This document shows, one piece after another, positions 33,435 to 40,954 of a DNA stretch of 64,000 nt. Under the pieces are notes generated by a model that did no database searches, had not been told where the DNA came from, and saw nothing but the letters and a program-made list of their open reading frames with translations. Every line of letters starts with the position of its first letter. The stretch's first letter is position 1. The stretch covers positions 558,001-622,000 of the forward strand of contig NZ_BAABWQ010000004.1 of the NCBI RefSeq assembly GCF_040370365.1, written 5' to 3'. The stretch is from Shimia sp040370365. GTDB lineage: Bacteria; Pseudomonadota; Alphaproteobacteria; Rhodobacterales; Rhodobacteraceae. The position numbers and the translations under genes are program-made.

Positions 33435-34061
33435 ATGACTCGCCTGCTTTTGGCCCTAACTTGTGTGTGTGTGTGCTTGGTACCTGCTGCCTCTGGGCTG
33501 GCTCAAGAGGTTGTGCCACAAAGCAATCGGAGCGTTTTGGTGGAGATCAAAAACTTCGCTTTGAAAGGTAACGCACGGTCCGACTTCAAGCAATTCAAAC
33601 GCAAAACAGAGTACTTCGGCAGCATCTACGTGAACCGTTCGGAGCGTCTGGCCGGGTATTACTCAAACGCCAATTCGATTGTGCTTGCGGACTTCTATGC
33701 ACGCGCGGCCTGTCACGCCCAGTCCAAAAACCCGAAGTATTGCGTGCTCTACGCGCGTGTTTTGCCAAAAGACTTCGAACCTCAGAGTTTTGGGGAAACA
33801 CTTTCTCGGACCGCCAACAAAGAGTTCCTAGAATATCAACGACTTCAGAACAACGACCGGTTTGGGGCTTTTGCTGTCTCTGACAATGGTGCGGTTGGCT
33901 ACTCCTGGGCAGAGGCCACACGCAAGGTTTCCGAAGACCAAGCGCTCAAACGCTGCGCCAAATCAGCTCGTAAAATTTTGCGAAATACGCCTGACCATCT
34001 TCTTGCTCTGGTTTCCAGCCCTGGTCGTCAGGGCTGTCGTTTGATCCATTGGTCAAACTAG
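33435..34061 (+). CDS. Secreted hypothetical protein with a TG-repeat in its signal peptide
   Basis: A 208-residue exported protein. The signal peptide reads MTRLLLALTCVCVCLVPAASGLAQ; CVCVC is encoded by about seven TG dinucleotides in a row (33461-33475). The mature part has several cysteines (AACHAQSKNPKYCVLYA, ALKRCAKSA, GRQGCRLIHW) compatible with two disulfides. No recognised family. It follows TlpA by 39 bp and may need it for disulfide handling, but this is conjecture. Confidence 0.66.
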   Translation: MTRLLLALTCVCVCLVPAASGLAQEVVPQSNRSVLVEIKNFALKGNARSDFKQFKRKTEYFGSIYVNRSERLAGYYSNANSIVLADFYARAACHAQSKNPKYCVLYARVLPKDFEPQSFGETLSRTANKEFLEYQRLQNNDRFGAFAVSDNGAVGYSWAEATRKVSEDQALKRCAKSARKILRNTPDHLLALVSSPGRQGCRLIHWSN

Positions 34062-34207
34062 CTTAGACTTAGTCGCGATCTTAGAAAGCGGCTGTTAATC
34101 CCTATGTCCTAGCCTGACATACATCGCCGCATTTCCGCCAAACTTAGCTAAAAACGGGGCTAAAACCCCTCTGGCCAAGCCCTATTTGCATCGGCAATTT
34201 AAGGGAA

Positions 34208-34236
34208 GCTTCATGTGTATGCCAATATTATGAAGC
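34208..34236. promoter_or_regulatory. Inverted repeat upstream of the EAL gene
   Basis: GCTTCAT (34208-34214) and ATGAAGC (34230-34236), perfect arms separated by 15 bp, ending about 30 bp before the EAL gene's ATG. Could be an operator. No regulator is suggested by context. Confidence 0.35.
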
Positions 34237-34267
34237 ACCTGCTGCTAGGGGAAGTCGGGAGTCTGCC

Positions 34268-35110
34268 ATGGATCGCCCAAAGAAAAAAAATGGTGAGAAA
34301 GCACAGCGTGAGCATCGCAGCCCGCTGGCTTATGCTGTGAATACGCGCGATTCCGGCACCCTTGAAATGGTGCGCGAGGCGATTGCGCACAAACAGGTCC
34401 TTCTGGCGTACCAACCGATTGTTCAAGCCTCCAACACCAAACGTCCCGCGTTCTACGAAGGGCTTGTGCGTGTTCTGGACGAAACAGGTCGCATCATCCC
34501 TGCGAAAGATTTCATGGGCGCTGTCGAGGACAACGAGCTAGGTCGCCAACTGGATGTGCTCGCCTTGGAACTCGGTCTGCAAGCTCTCTCAGAGCAGCCC
34601 GGCTTGAGGCTCTCGATCAACATGTCTGCGCGTTCCATTGGATACGCGCCTTGGATGGACTGCCTTCAGCGCGGCCTTGCGCGTGCGGCAACCATACCAG
34701 AACGTCTGATTTTCGAGGTTTCTGAAAAGTCGGTGATTCAGGTCCCCGAAATTGTCAAAGGCTTCATGGAAGAGCTTCAGGTGAAAGGCATGTCTTTTGC
34801 GCTCGATGACTACGGCAGCGGTTTAACAACGCTTTCCGTCTTCCGAGACTTTGACTTCGACATCATCAAATTGGACGGCAGTTACAGCCGCAACATCGCA
34901 ACAGATGCTGCCAATCAGGTAATAGCCAGTGCCGTCGCCGCTATCGCCGAGCGGTTTGATATGCACTCCGTTGCCAGCCGGATCGAAAGCCCAGCAGACG
35001 CCAAAATGATGACCGAACTTGGTTTTGATTGTTTGCAGGGTTTCGCCTTTGGCGCGCCCACAGTTTCCCCGCCTTGGAAGGCGCAGCGCGATGGAAAGTC
35101 TGCGGCTTAA
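34268..35110 (+). CDS. EAL-domain protein lacking one catalytic glutamate
   Basis: A 280-residue stand-alone EAL protein with no GGDEF or sensor domain and no membrane helix. Present are EGL for EAL, NMS, FEVSEKS, LDDYGSG and KLDG, plus the final QGF. But the position of the second catalytic Glu (AEGVE in active enzymes) reads ASRIE. In RocR-type enzymes this Glu (E352) is the general base, so c-di-GMP hydrolysis is doubtful; a c-di-GMP-binding effector is more likely. A 7-bp-arm inverted repeat GCTTCAT/ATGAAGC lies at 34208-34236, upstream of the ATG. Confidence 0.82.
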   Translation: MDRPKKKNGEKAQREHRSPLAYAVNTRDSGTLEMVREAIAHKQVLLAYQPIVQASNTKRPAFYEGLVRVLDETGRIIPAKDFMGAVEDNELGRQLDVLALELGLQALSEQPGLRLSINMSARSIGYAPWMDCLQRGLARAATIPERLIFEVSEKSVIQVPEIVKGFMEELQVKGMSFALDDYGSGLTTLSVFRDFDFDIIKLDGSYSRNIATDAANQVIASAVAAIAERFDMHSVASRIESPADAKMMTELGFDCLQGFAFGAPTVSPPWKAQRDGKSAA

Positions 35111-35190
35111 AGTCTGCTGCCTCTCGCCAACGCTCATTTCCCCTAAGTAAGCACACAATTGCCCAGCGCACCCCCGTGACACCCTGACCG

Positions 35191-35207
35191 TTGCCGCAGT
35201 GCGGCAA
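35191..35207. promoter_or_regulatory. Perfect TGC-rich palindrome before phaA, PhaR-type box
   Basis: TTGCCGCA and TGCGGCAA form a perfect palindrome about a single central base, roughly 97 bp before the phaA ATG. This matches the TGC-rich target described for the PHB regulator PhaR of Paracoccus and Rhodobacter. Related sites occur before phaB (36581-36592) and ETF-QO (46580-46594). The regulator gene is not in the window. Confidence 0.55.
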
Positions 35208-35303
35208 ATGCGTTATTCACGCGGCGGATACGGAGTTCTGTGGGTTGCCAGAGGGGGGCGTTCACGGTCATGCTCCGACCAGCATTTGGTAGAGGATATG
35301 CAT

Positions 35304-36479
35304 ATGACTAACGTAGTGATTGCTTCCGCGGCACGGACCGCCGTCGGCAGCTTCAGCGGCTCGTTCGCCAACACGCCTGCTCATGACCTTGGCGCCGCAG
35401 TGCTCAATGCACTGGTGGCACGCGCAGGCGTCGACAAAGCGGATGTGTCAGAGACCATTTTGGGTCAAGTTCTGACTGGCGGCCAAGGACAGAACCCAGC
35501 ACGTCAGGCACATGTGAACGCCGGACTGCCCATTGAAAGCGCCGCCTGGGGCATCAACCAGGTCTGTGGCTCTGGCCTGCGTGCCGTCGCACTTGCGGCA
35601 CAACATATCCAACTTGGCGACGCGTCAATTGTTGCGGCGGGTGGTCAAGAAAACATGACGCTCAGCCCCCACGTTGCACATTTGCGCGCGGGCACCAAAA
35701 TGGGTGACGTGAAGTACATCGACTCCATGATCCGCGACGGCCTGTGGGACGCTTTCAACGGCTACCACATGGGGCAAACCGCCGAAAACGTCGCTGAGAA
35801 ATGGCAGATTAGCCGCGAGCAGCAAGATGAATTCGCGGTGGCGTCTCAGAACAAAGCCGAAGCAGCCCAGAAGGCCGGTAAGTTTGACGACGAAGTGATC
35901 CCCTTCACGGTGAAGACCCGCAAAGGTGACATGATTGTCGACAAAGACGAATACATCCGCCACGGCGCCACCATGGAAGCCATGCAAAAACTGCGCCCTG
36001 CGTTTGCCAAAGACGGGTCTGTAACCGCGGCAAACGCCTCTGGCCTCAACGATGGCGCCGCTGGTGCATTGCTGATGTCCGCAGATGAAGCTGAAAAGCG
36101 CGGCATCGAGCCATTGGCACGTATCGCCTCTTACGCCACAGCGGGTTTGGACCCCTCCATCATGGGCGTTGGTCCGATCTACGCCTCCCGCAAAGCGCTG
36201 GACAAAGCCGGTTGGTCCGTCGAAGAGCTGGATTTGGTGGAAGCCAACGAAGCCTTCGCGGCACAGGCTTGTGCGGTGAACAAAGACATGGGCTGGGATC
36301 CGGCGATCGTGAACGTCAACGGTGGCGCTATTGCGATTGGACACCCGATTGGCGCGTCCGGCGCACGCGTCCTGAACACACTGCTGTTCGAAATGAAGCG
36401 CCGCGACGCCAAAAAAGGCTTGGCAACGCTTTGTATTGGTGGTGGCATGGGCGTGGCCATGTGTCTTGAGCGCCCGTAA
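35304..36479 (+). CDS. phaA: Acetyl-CoA acetyltransferase (beta-ketothiolase)
   Basis: Condenses two acetyl-CoA to acetoacetyl-CoA, the first step of polyhydroxybutyrate and of the ethylmalonyl-CoA pathway. The 391-residue thiolase has the nucleophile motif NQVCGSGLRAVAL, GGAIAIGHPIGASG with the catalytic His, and CIGGGMGVAMCLERP with the second Cys. ATG 35304 is preceded by AGAGG; an ATG two codons earlier is possible. phaB follows after a terminator, so the two are transcribed separately. Confidence 0.95.
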   Translation: MTNVVIASAARTAVGSFSGSFANTPAHDLGAAVLNALVARAGVDKADVSETILGQVLTGGQGQNPARQAHVNAGLPIESAAWGINQVCGSGLRAVALAAQHIQLGDASIVAAGGQENMTLSPHVAHLRAGTKMGDVKYIDSMIRDGLWDAFNGYHMGQTAENVAEKWQISREQQDEFAVASQNKAEAAQKAGKFDDEVIPFTVKTRKGDMIVDKDEYIRHGATMEAMQKLRPAFAKDGSVTAANASGLNDGAAGALLMSADEAEKRGIEPLARIASYATAGLDPSIMGVGPIYASRKALDKAGWSVEELDLVEANEAFAAQACAVNKDMGWDPAIVNVNGGAIAIGHPIGASGARVLNTLLFEMKRRDAKKGLATLCIGGGMGVAMCLERP

Positions 36480-36509
36480 GGCCGCGCCCCAATCCGCTTC
36501 GTAGCGAAA

Positions 36510-36536
36510 AAGGGCGCCTCAGCGGCGCCCTTTTTT
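36510..36536 (+). terminator. Terminator of phaA
   Basis: GGGCGCC (36512-36518) and GGCGCCC (36524-36530) with a short loop, followed by a run of six T. About 30 bp after the phaA stop, separating it from phaB. Confidence 0.93.
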
Positions 36537-36580
36537 GATTTTGGGGGGATCTTCTTTCGCATAAGCAGCAAAAAATACCT

Positions 36581-36592
36581 GCAGTGCGGCAA
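36581..36592. promoter_or_regulatory. Partial TGC-rich box before phaB
   Basis: GCAGTGCGGCAA is identical to the right two-thirds of the palindrome before phaA; the left arm is degenerate (ACCTGCA). It lies 80 bp before phaB in an otherwise AT-rich region, so a PhaR-type regulator may act on both genes. Confidence 0.48.
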
Positions 36593-36671
36593 TTCAACGC
36601 GCAACTATCTTGCGAATTTCATTTTAAATACGTAATAGAGTTACCAAGACGACTTTAACTGGAGGACCATC

Positions 36672-37394
36672 ATGGCAAGAGTAGCACTCGTCACCGGCGG
36701 CAGCCGCGGAATCGGTGAAGCCATTTCTAAAGCACTCAAAGCCGAAGGCTATGACGTTGCAGCAACCTATGCCGGCAACGATGAGAAGGCCGCCGCCTTC
36801 ACCGAAGCCACCGGCATCAAAACCTACAAATGGAACGTTGCCGACTACGAAGCCTCAAAGGCTGGACTGGCACAGGTCGAGGCTGACCTTGGCCCGATCG
36901 ACGTTGTGGTCGCAAACGCAGGCATCACCCGCGATGCTCCGTTTCACAAAATGACGCCGGAGCAGTGGCACGAGGTTATCGACACCAACTTGACTGGTGT
37001 ATTCAACACGGTGCATCCGATCTGGCCAGGCATGCGTGAACGCAAATTTGGTCGCATCATTGTGATTTCATCGATCAACGGTCAAAAAGGTCAGTTTGCG
37101 CAAGCCAACTATGCCGCAACCAAAGCCGGCGACCTTGGTATCGTAAAATCTCTGGCTCAAGAAGGCGCACGCGCGGGAATCACCGCCAACGCTATTTGCC
37201 CCGGCTACATTGCCACGGAAATGGTGATGGCCGTGCCCGAGAAAGTCCGCGACTCTATCATCGGCCAAATCCCAACGGGCCGTCTGGGCGAACCGGAAGA
37301 AATCGCACGCTGCGTGACATTCCTTGCGTCAGATGATGCAGGCTTTATCAACGGCTCAACAATTTCGGCAAACGGCGGTCAGTTCTTCGTCTGA
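36672..37394 (+). CDS. phaB: Acetoacetyl-CoA reductase
   Basis: Short-chain dehydrogenase reducing acetoacetyl-CoA to (R)-3-hydroxybutyryl-CoA with NADPH, 240 residues. TGGSRGIG (NADP motif), NAGITRD, SSINGQKGQFAQANYAATKAG (Ser-Tyr-Lys catalytic set) and CPGYIATEMV are all typical PhaB signatures. GGAGGACC precedes the ATG. Supplies monomer for a PHB synthase encoded elsewhere. Confidence 0.95.
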   Translation: MARVALVTGGSRGIGEAISKALKAEGYDVAATYAGNDEKAAAFTEATGIKTYKWNVADYEASKAGLAQVEADLGPIDVVVANAGITRDAPFHKMTPEQWHEVIDTNLTGVFNTVHPIWPGMRERKFGRIIVISSINGQKGQFAQANYAATKAGDLGIVKSLAQEGARAGITANAICPGYIATEMVMAVPEKVRDSIIGQIPTGRLGEPEEIARCVTFLASDDAGFINGSTISANGGQFFV

Positions 37395-37415
37395 TCCCAC
37401 GCCGCAAAATGTCAA

Positions 37416-37450
37416 AAGGGCCGGTCAAGTAGACCGGCCCTTCTCTTTTT
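37416..37450 (+). terminator. Terminator of phaB
   Basis: AGGGCCGGTC (37417-37426) and GACCGGCCCT (37432-37441) form a 10-bp stem with a five-base loop, then TCTCTTTTTG. About 20 bp past the phaB stop. It may also stop the convergent 52-residue gene. Confidence 0.92.
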
Positions 37451-37467
37451 GCCCCGTAAGTGCAGCT

Positions 37468-37626
37468 TCAGGCGCAGCGGGACGGTTCCGTAAGGGTCGG
37501 TTGAGCCAGCGGAACAAACTTCACACCAAACAAAGCTCTGAAAAAGCCGACGAAGGCAGCGCCACGAGCAGCATGCGCGTCGTCAAAGGCTTGTTGAGTG
37601 CGGGCGGTTGTTGCAGTCTCGATCAT
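37468..37626 (-). CDS. Small 52-residue protein divergent from the LysR gene
   Basis: A short frame with a strong ribosome site (CAGGAGAG) 8 bp before ATG 37626. The product is MIETATTARTQQAFDDAHAA, then RGAAFVGFFRALFG and a Pro/Leu-rich tail ending RCA. Short basic-amphipathic proteins of this kind are typical of Rhodobacterales, but I cannot name the family. A TTAACTGAG half site (37658-37666) lies 31 bp upstream and matches the LysR palindrome, so the two may be co-regulated. Confidence 0.62.
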   Translation of the reverse strand: MIETATTARTQQAFDDAHAARGAAFVGFFRALFGVKFVPLAQPTLTEPSRCA

Positions 37627-37657
37627 GAGAGCCTCTCCTGTTTGATGATGTAAAACT

Positions 37658-37666
37658 TAACTGAGA
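37658..37666. promoter_or_regulatory. Third TTAACTGA half site
   Basis: TTAACTGAG repeats the arm of the palindrome at 37714-37740, about 70 bp away, and sits just upstream of the small gene at 37626. LysR-type regulators usually contact a strong recognition site plus a weaker activation site, and this spacing fits that pattern. Confidence 0.42.
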
Positions 37667-37713
37667 CCAATATGACGCCCGCAAAGCAAATCGACAAACG
37701 AGACTTTCCCCGC

Positions 37714-37740
37714 CTTCAGTTAAGCTGTATTTAACTGAAG
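37714..37740. promoter_or_regulatory. Perfect 10-bp-arm palindrome abutting the LysR start
   Basis: CTTCAGTTAA (37714-37723) and TTAACTGAAG (37731-37740) are perfect inverted arms around a 7-bp spacer, ending exactly at the base before the ATG of the LysR gene. This is the size and symmetry of a LysR-type operator, presumably autoregulatory. It replaces any normal ribosome site, so the mRNA may be leaderless. Confidence 0.68.
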
Positions 37741-38691
37741 ATGACTGACCGCCTTCCCCCTCTCACCGCTCTGCGAGCCTTTGATGCCGCTGCACGCCAT
37801 ATGTCCTTTGCACAAGCTGCAGAGGAGCTACACGTGACACCCGCCGCACTCAGCTATCAAATCAAATCTCTCGAAGAACATCTGGGCGTCCCGCTGTTTC
37901 ATCGTCTCAACCGCGCTGTCGCGCTAACGGAAATTGGTCAAACCCTTGCGCCTGGTATCAGCGAGGGTTTTCAAACCCTCTCGTCTGCATGGCGCGCCGC
38001 TCAACGCCAAACCGATGACGCCACGCTCATGGTTACCGCTGGACCCGCATTCACCGCCAAGTGGCTGGCACCGCGCTTTTATGAGTTTGCTCGCGCCCAT
38101 CCAGAAATCGATCTGCGGTTTTCCGCGACCCTGCGCAATTTGGATTTCAAGCGCGATGAAGTCGATGTGGCCATACGTTTTGGCATCGACAAACAAGAGC
38201 AAGGCCTTTGGTCCTATCCAATGGCGCGAGAATGGGTGACCCCCGTCATGACACCGGATCTTGCCGAACGCTTCCCCACTCCCGAAACACTCGCTGGAGC
38301 AACGTTGATCCATGACGAATCGATCAACTTTCTAAATCCACGCGCGGACTGGGCTGCATGGTGCCGCCTAATGAACCTAGACCTAGACACCAGCCATGGC
38401 CCCCGTTTTTCAGGCGCAGATCACAGCATAGACGCGGCACTCGCCGGCGCAGGTATCGCACTTGGACGCCGGGCGTTGGTTGTCAAAGACCTCCACGAAG
38501 GTCGCCTTGTCGCGCCCTATGGACACGCAATTTGGTCGCAAGCGCGCTTTCGTTTTCTATGCTTAGATGGCACACAAGACCGTCCACACATCGCCGCCTT
38601 TCGCACTTGGATGATGGACGAGATTGAAAAAACCGCAATAGTCACCGAAAAGCTCACCATCACGCCTGTAGAGGAGATCCCAGAGCGATGA
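37741..38691 (+). CDS. LysR-type transcriptional regulator, GcvA-like
   Basis: A 316-residue regulator with the N-terminal helix-turn-helix (LPPLTALRAFDAAARHMSFAQAAEELHVTPAALSYQIKSLEEHLG) and a substrate-binding domain. The LTALRAFDAAARHMSF start is typical of the GcvA subgroup. It overlaps the EamA transporter by four bases (ATGA), so it probably controls that exporter and, through the shared operator sequences, the divergent small gene. Confidence 0.88.
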   Translation: MTDRLPPLTALRAFDAAARHMSFAQAAEELHVTPAALSYQIKSLEEHLGVPLFHRLNRAVALTEIGQTLAPGISEGFQTLSSAWRAAQRQTDDATLMVTAGPAFTAKWLAPRFYEFARAHPEIDLRFSATLRNLDFKRDEVDVAIRFGIDKQEQGLWSYPMAREWVTPVMTPDLAERFPTPETLAGATLIHDESINFLNPRADWAAWCRLMNLDLDTSHGPRFSGADHSIDAALAGAGIALGRRALVVKDLHEGRLVAPYGHAIWSQARFRFLCLDGTQDRPHIAAFRTWMMDEIEKTAIVTEKLTITPVEEIPER

Positions 38692-39554
38692 CTCGAACCC
38701 AAGCCACAGCCATAGGCTTCGTCGCTGTCCTTCTTTGGGCACTGCTTGCGCTATTCACGGTGGGCAGCGCCCCGACGCCTCCCCTCCTTTTGAACGCGCT
38801 CTGTTTCTCCATAGGTGGCAGCCTCGGCGTGATCTGGGCGCTTGTCACTGGAGAGTGGCGGGCACTGCGCCGCGTGCCGATGAAGGTGTTTCTGTTTGGT
38901 ACGATTGGCCTCTTTGGCTATCACGCACTCTACTTTTCAGCACTTCGCCTTGCTCCGGCCGCCGAAGCCGGGCTCATAGCCTATTTGTGGCCCCTTCTGA
39001 TTGTATTGCTGTCTGGTGCGTTGCCAGGCGAAACGCTGAAAGCAGGCCACTTGTTCGGAGCCTTTCTTGGCTTTTTGGGTGCCGCTTTGATCATCGGGGG
39101 CGGTGGTGTCGGATTTAGTGCGGCGCACCTGCCCGGCTATGGCTTGGCCCTTGCTTGCGCTTTCACATGGTCAAGCTATTCGGTGATGTCGCGCCGCTTT
39201 GGTGACGTTCCAACCGTGTCTGTTGTTGTGTTCTGTTTGGCCACCGCAGTGCTTTCTGCGGTGCTTCACCTGTTGTTGGAAGACACCATCTGGCCTGCCG
39301 ACACAATGACATGGGCTTCGGTTCTGGCGCTAGGCCTCGGCCCCGTAGGCTTGGCATTTTATGTCTGGGATATCGGGGTCAAACGCGGTGATATTCAGCT
39401 GTTGGGTACGGCGTCTTATGCGGCCCCGTTGTTGTCGACTGTGGCGTTGGTGGTGGCTGGGTTTGCCGAGCCAACATTCCAATTGGTTGCGGCGGCCTTG
39501 CTCATCACAGGCGGCGCAGTCCTCGCTGCGCGCGCCAGCTTGAAACCTAAGTAG
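38688..39554 (+). CDS. EamA-type (DMT superfamily) transporter
   Basis: A 288-residue membrane protein with ten hydrophobic segments in two EamA repeats, like amino-acid and metabolite exporters such as YdcZ/RhaT relatives. AEAGLIAYLWPLLIVLLSG is the repeat signature. Starts within the LysR stop codon, which means coupled translation. Substrate unknown. Confidence 0.85.
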   Translation: MTRTQATAIGFVAVLLWALLALFTVGSAPTPPLLLNALCFSIGGSLGVIWALVTGEWRALRRVPMKVFLFGTIGLFGYHALYFSALRLAPAAEAGLIAYLWPLLIVLLSGALPGETLKAGHLFGAFLGFLGAALIIGGGGVGFSAAHLPGYGLALACAFTWSSYSVMSRRFGDVPTVSVVVFCLATAVLSAVLHLLLEDTIWPADTMTWASVLALGLGPVGLAFYVWDIGVKRGDIQLLGTASYAAPLLSTVALVVAGFAEPTFQLVAAALLITGGAVLAARASLKPK

Positions 39555-39557
39555 GTT

Positions 39558-39722
39558 CTACGCGGACAATCGCGTAATTTCTTCTTTGATGCGGAGTTTT
39601 TGCTTCTTGAGTTCAGCGACTTCGAGGTCGCTGCTGCCCGGCGCGCGTTGTTCTTGCTCTACTTGCTCAGAGAGGGCTTCGTGTTTGCGTTTCAGCTCTT
39701 CAATGTGTCCGGTTACGCTCAT
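39558..39722 (-). CDS. DUF465 (YdcH-type) small protein
   Basis: A 54-residue, highly charged coiled-coil protein: MSVTGHIEELKRKHEALSEQ at the start and DLEVAELKKQKLRIKEEITRL at the end. This is the compact DUF465 pattern. GGAGAACCTG precedes ATG 39722. It is convergent with the EamA gene, 3 bp between stops. Function unknown. An 11-bp tandem array lies about 110-155 bp upstream. Confidence 0.82.
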   Translation of the reverse strand: MSVTGHIEELKRKHEALSEQVEQEQRAPGSSDLEVAELKKQKLRIKEEITRLSA

Positions 39723-39924
39723 CAGGTTCTCCTATGCAGTGAATGTCTAACACTCTCAGTCCAGCACAGAATGACCCACCTGTCACGTGTCACTTGTGAC
39801 GCATTCGAAACACTAGAGAAAATCCGCCGACACTGTCGCAATACAGTCGTAATACAGACGCGATACCGACGCGGTCTTTCGCCGAATCAGTCGACCTTAC
39901 CGGATCGAGCGTTGCATTTACGCT
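39723..39924. other. Intergenic region before DUF465
   Basis: About 200 bp with no gene. Apart from the 11-bp array it has TGTCACGTGTCACTTGTGAC at about 39781-39800, containing TGTCAC and GTGAC half-site words. Presumably the promoter of the DUF465 gene. Confidence 0.45.
39832..39875 (+). repeat. Tandem 11-bp array before the DUF465 gene
   Basis: Four units in register: ACTGTCGCAAT (39832), ACAGTCGTAAT (39843), ACAGACGCGAT (39854) and ACCGACGCGGT (39865). They match the arrays at 20380 and 52738. It lies between the methyltransferase stop (39925) and the DUF465 start (39722), reading opposite to both genes. Confidence 0.75.
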
Positions 39925-40677
39925 TCAGGCAAAAGGCAACGGTGCTCCGTCTCTCAACACGGCTCGAATTTGGGGAGTGTAACTCTCCCCATCAGAGATG
40001 TGTTTCTCACCTTCATGCAGCATGACCGGCGCATGCAGCCTAAATGCTGCGCGCCCGCCCTTCCTTCCTCGCACCAGTACCAGCCCGGCGTCTTTGCCAA
40101 CACGAGGCTGTAGCGGCAAAACTTCTAATGAACCCAGCTTTGTCTGCATCAGGCTCAGCAGCTCCGGCAATCGCTCTGCGCGGTGGATAAACGTCGCTGT
40201 TCCTTTCGCTGCCAAACGTTTGGCGGCAACCGCAACCCAAACAGCAAGTGCAGTGCCTTCGCCCATTGCAAAGTCCCGACCAGGGTCATGTGCTGCTGTG
40301 CTGGCAGCGCGATCAAAATAGGGTGGGTTTGCAAAGACATGATCAAATTGCATATGCCGCAGATCCGCTGGCAGATCTGCAATGTCGCTCCCCCAGATCG
40401 TAGCGTCAGTGTGATTCTCGGCGGCGTTCTGGCGGGCCAACGCGGCATATGTGTCCTGCATTTCCACCCCGTGACACACCAAACCCTGCACACGTGCCGC
40501 CAAACACATGAACGCAGCCCCGGCCCCACAGCCCAACTCCAAGACCAAGTTTCCCGGCTTTGCCGGAATCGACGCGGCCAAAAGCACGGGATCAACCCCT
40601 GCGCGATAGCCACCTTTGGGTTGCCACAACCGCACACGACCGTTCAAAAAATCGTTTTTGGTTAAATTTTCGGTCAC
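39925..40677 (-). CDS. tRNA1(Val) A37 N6-methyltransferase-like protein
   Basis: A 250-residue class I SAM methyltransferase. LVLELGCGAGAAFMCLAARV is motif I and VFANPPYFD is the NPPY motif of N6-adenine and glutamine methylases. The start KNDFLNGRVRLWQPKGGYRAGVDPVLLAASI matches TrmN6-like proteins. Target assignment is by family only. It overlaps the DUF2007 gene by four bases. Confidence 0.8.
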   Translation of the reverse strand: MTENLTKNDFLNGRVRLWQPKGGYRAGVDPVLLAASIPAKPGNLVLELGCGAGAAFMCLAARVQGLVCHGVEMQDTYAALARQNAAENHTDATIWGSDIADLPADLRHMQFDHVFANPPYFDRAASTAAHDPGRDFAMGEGTALAVWVAVAAKRLAAKGTATFIHRAERLPELLSLMQTKLGSLEVLPLQPRVGKDAGLVLVRGRKGGRAAFRLHAPVMLHEGEKHISDGESYTPQIRAVLRDGAPLPFA

Positions 40678-40895
40678 AGTGCCCGCCCAAGTGCGATGTC
40701 ATTGTCCAGCATAACCCGCTCTGCCCGTTGCAAATCTCGCGTTCGCACCATTAAACGTCGCGGGAAAATACCTATGCCCCCCTCAAGGACACTCATATTT
40801 ACGTCCATTTCAAAGCAGTCTATACCCTCCCCCTGAAGCAGGGCCGTGGCGAAGGCAATGATGGTCAGATCCGTGCTGCGCAAAAGCTCTTTCAT
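40674..40895 (-). CDS. DUF2007 small protein
   Basis: A 73-residue protein, MKELLRSTDLTIIAFATALLQGEGI at the start and GIFPRRLMVRTRDLQRAERVML later, the normal DUF2007 (putative signal-transducing protein) form. It overlaps the methyltransferase start by four bases and is divergent from the polyprenyl synthase, 59 bp away. Confidence 0.82.
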   Translation of the reverse strand: MKELLRSTDLTIIAFATALLQGEGIDCFEMDVNMSVLEGGIGIFPRRLMVRTRDLQRAERVMLDNDIALGRAL

Positions 40896-40954
40896 AATGG
40901 GGATTTAAGATCAGGGCACGGTCGATGTCGAGCCCTGACATCAGGAAGATAAAT

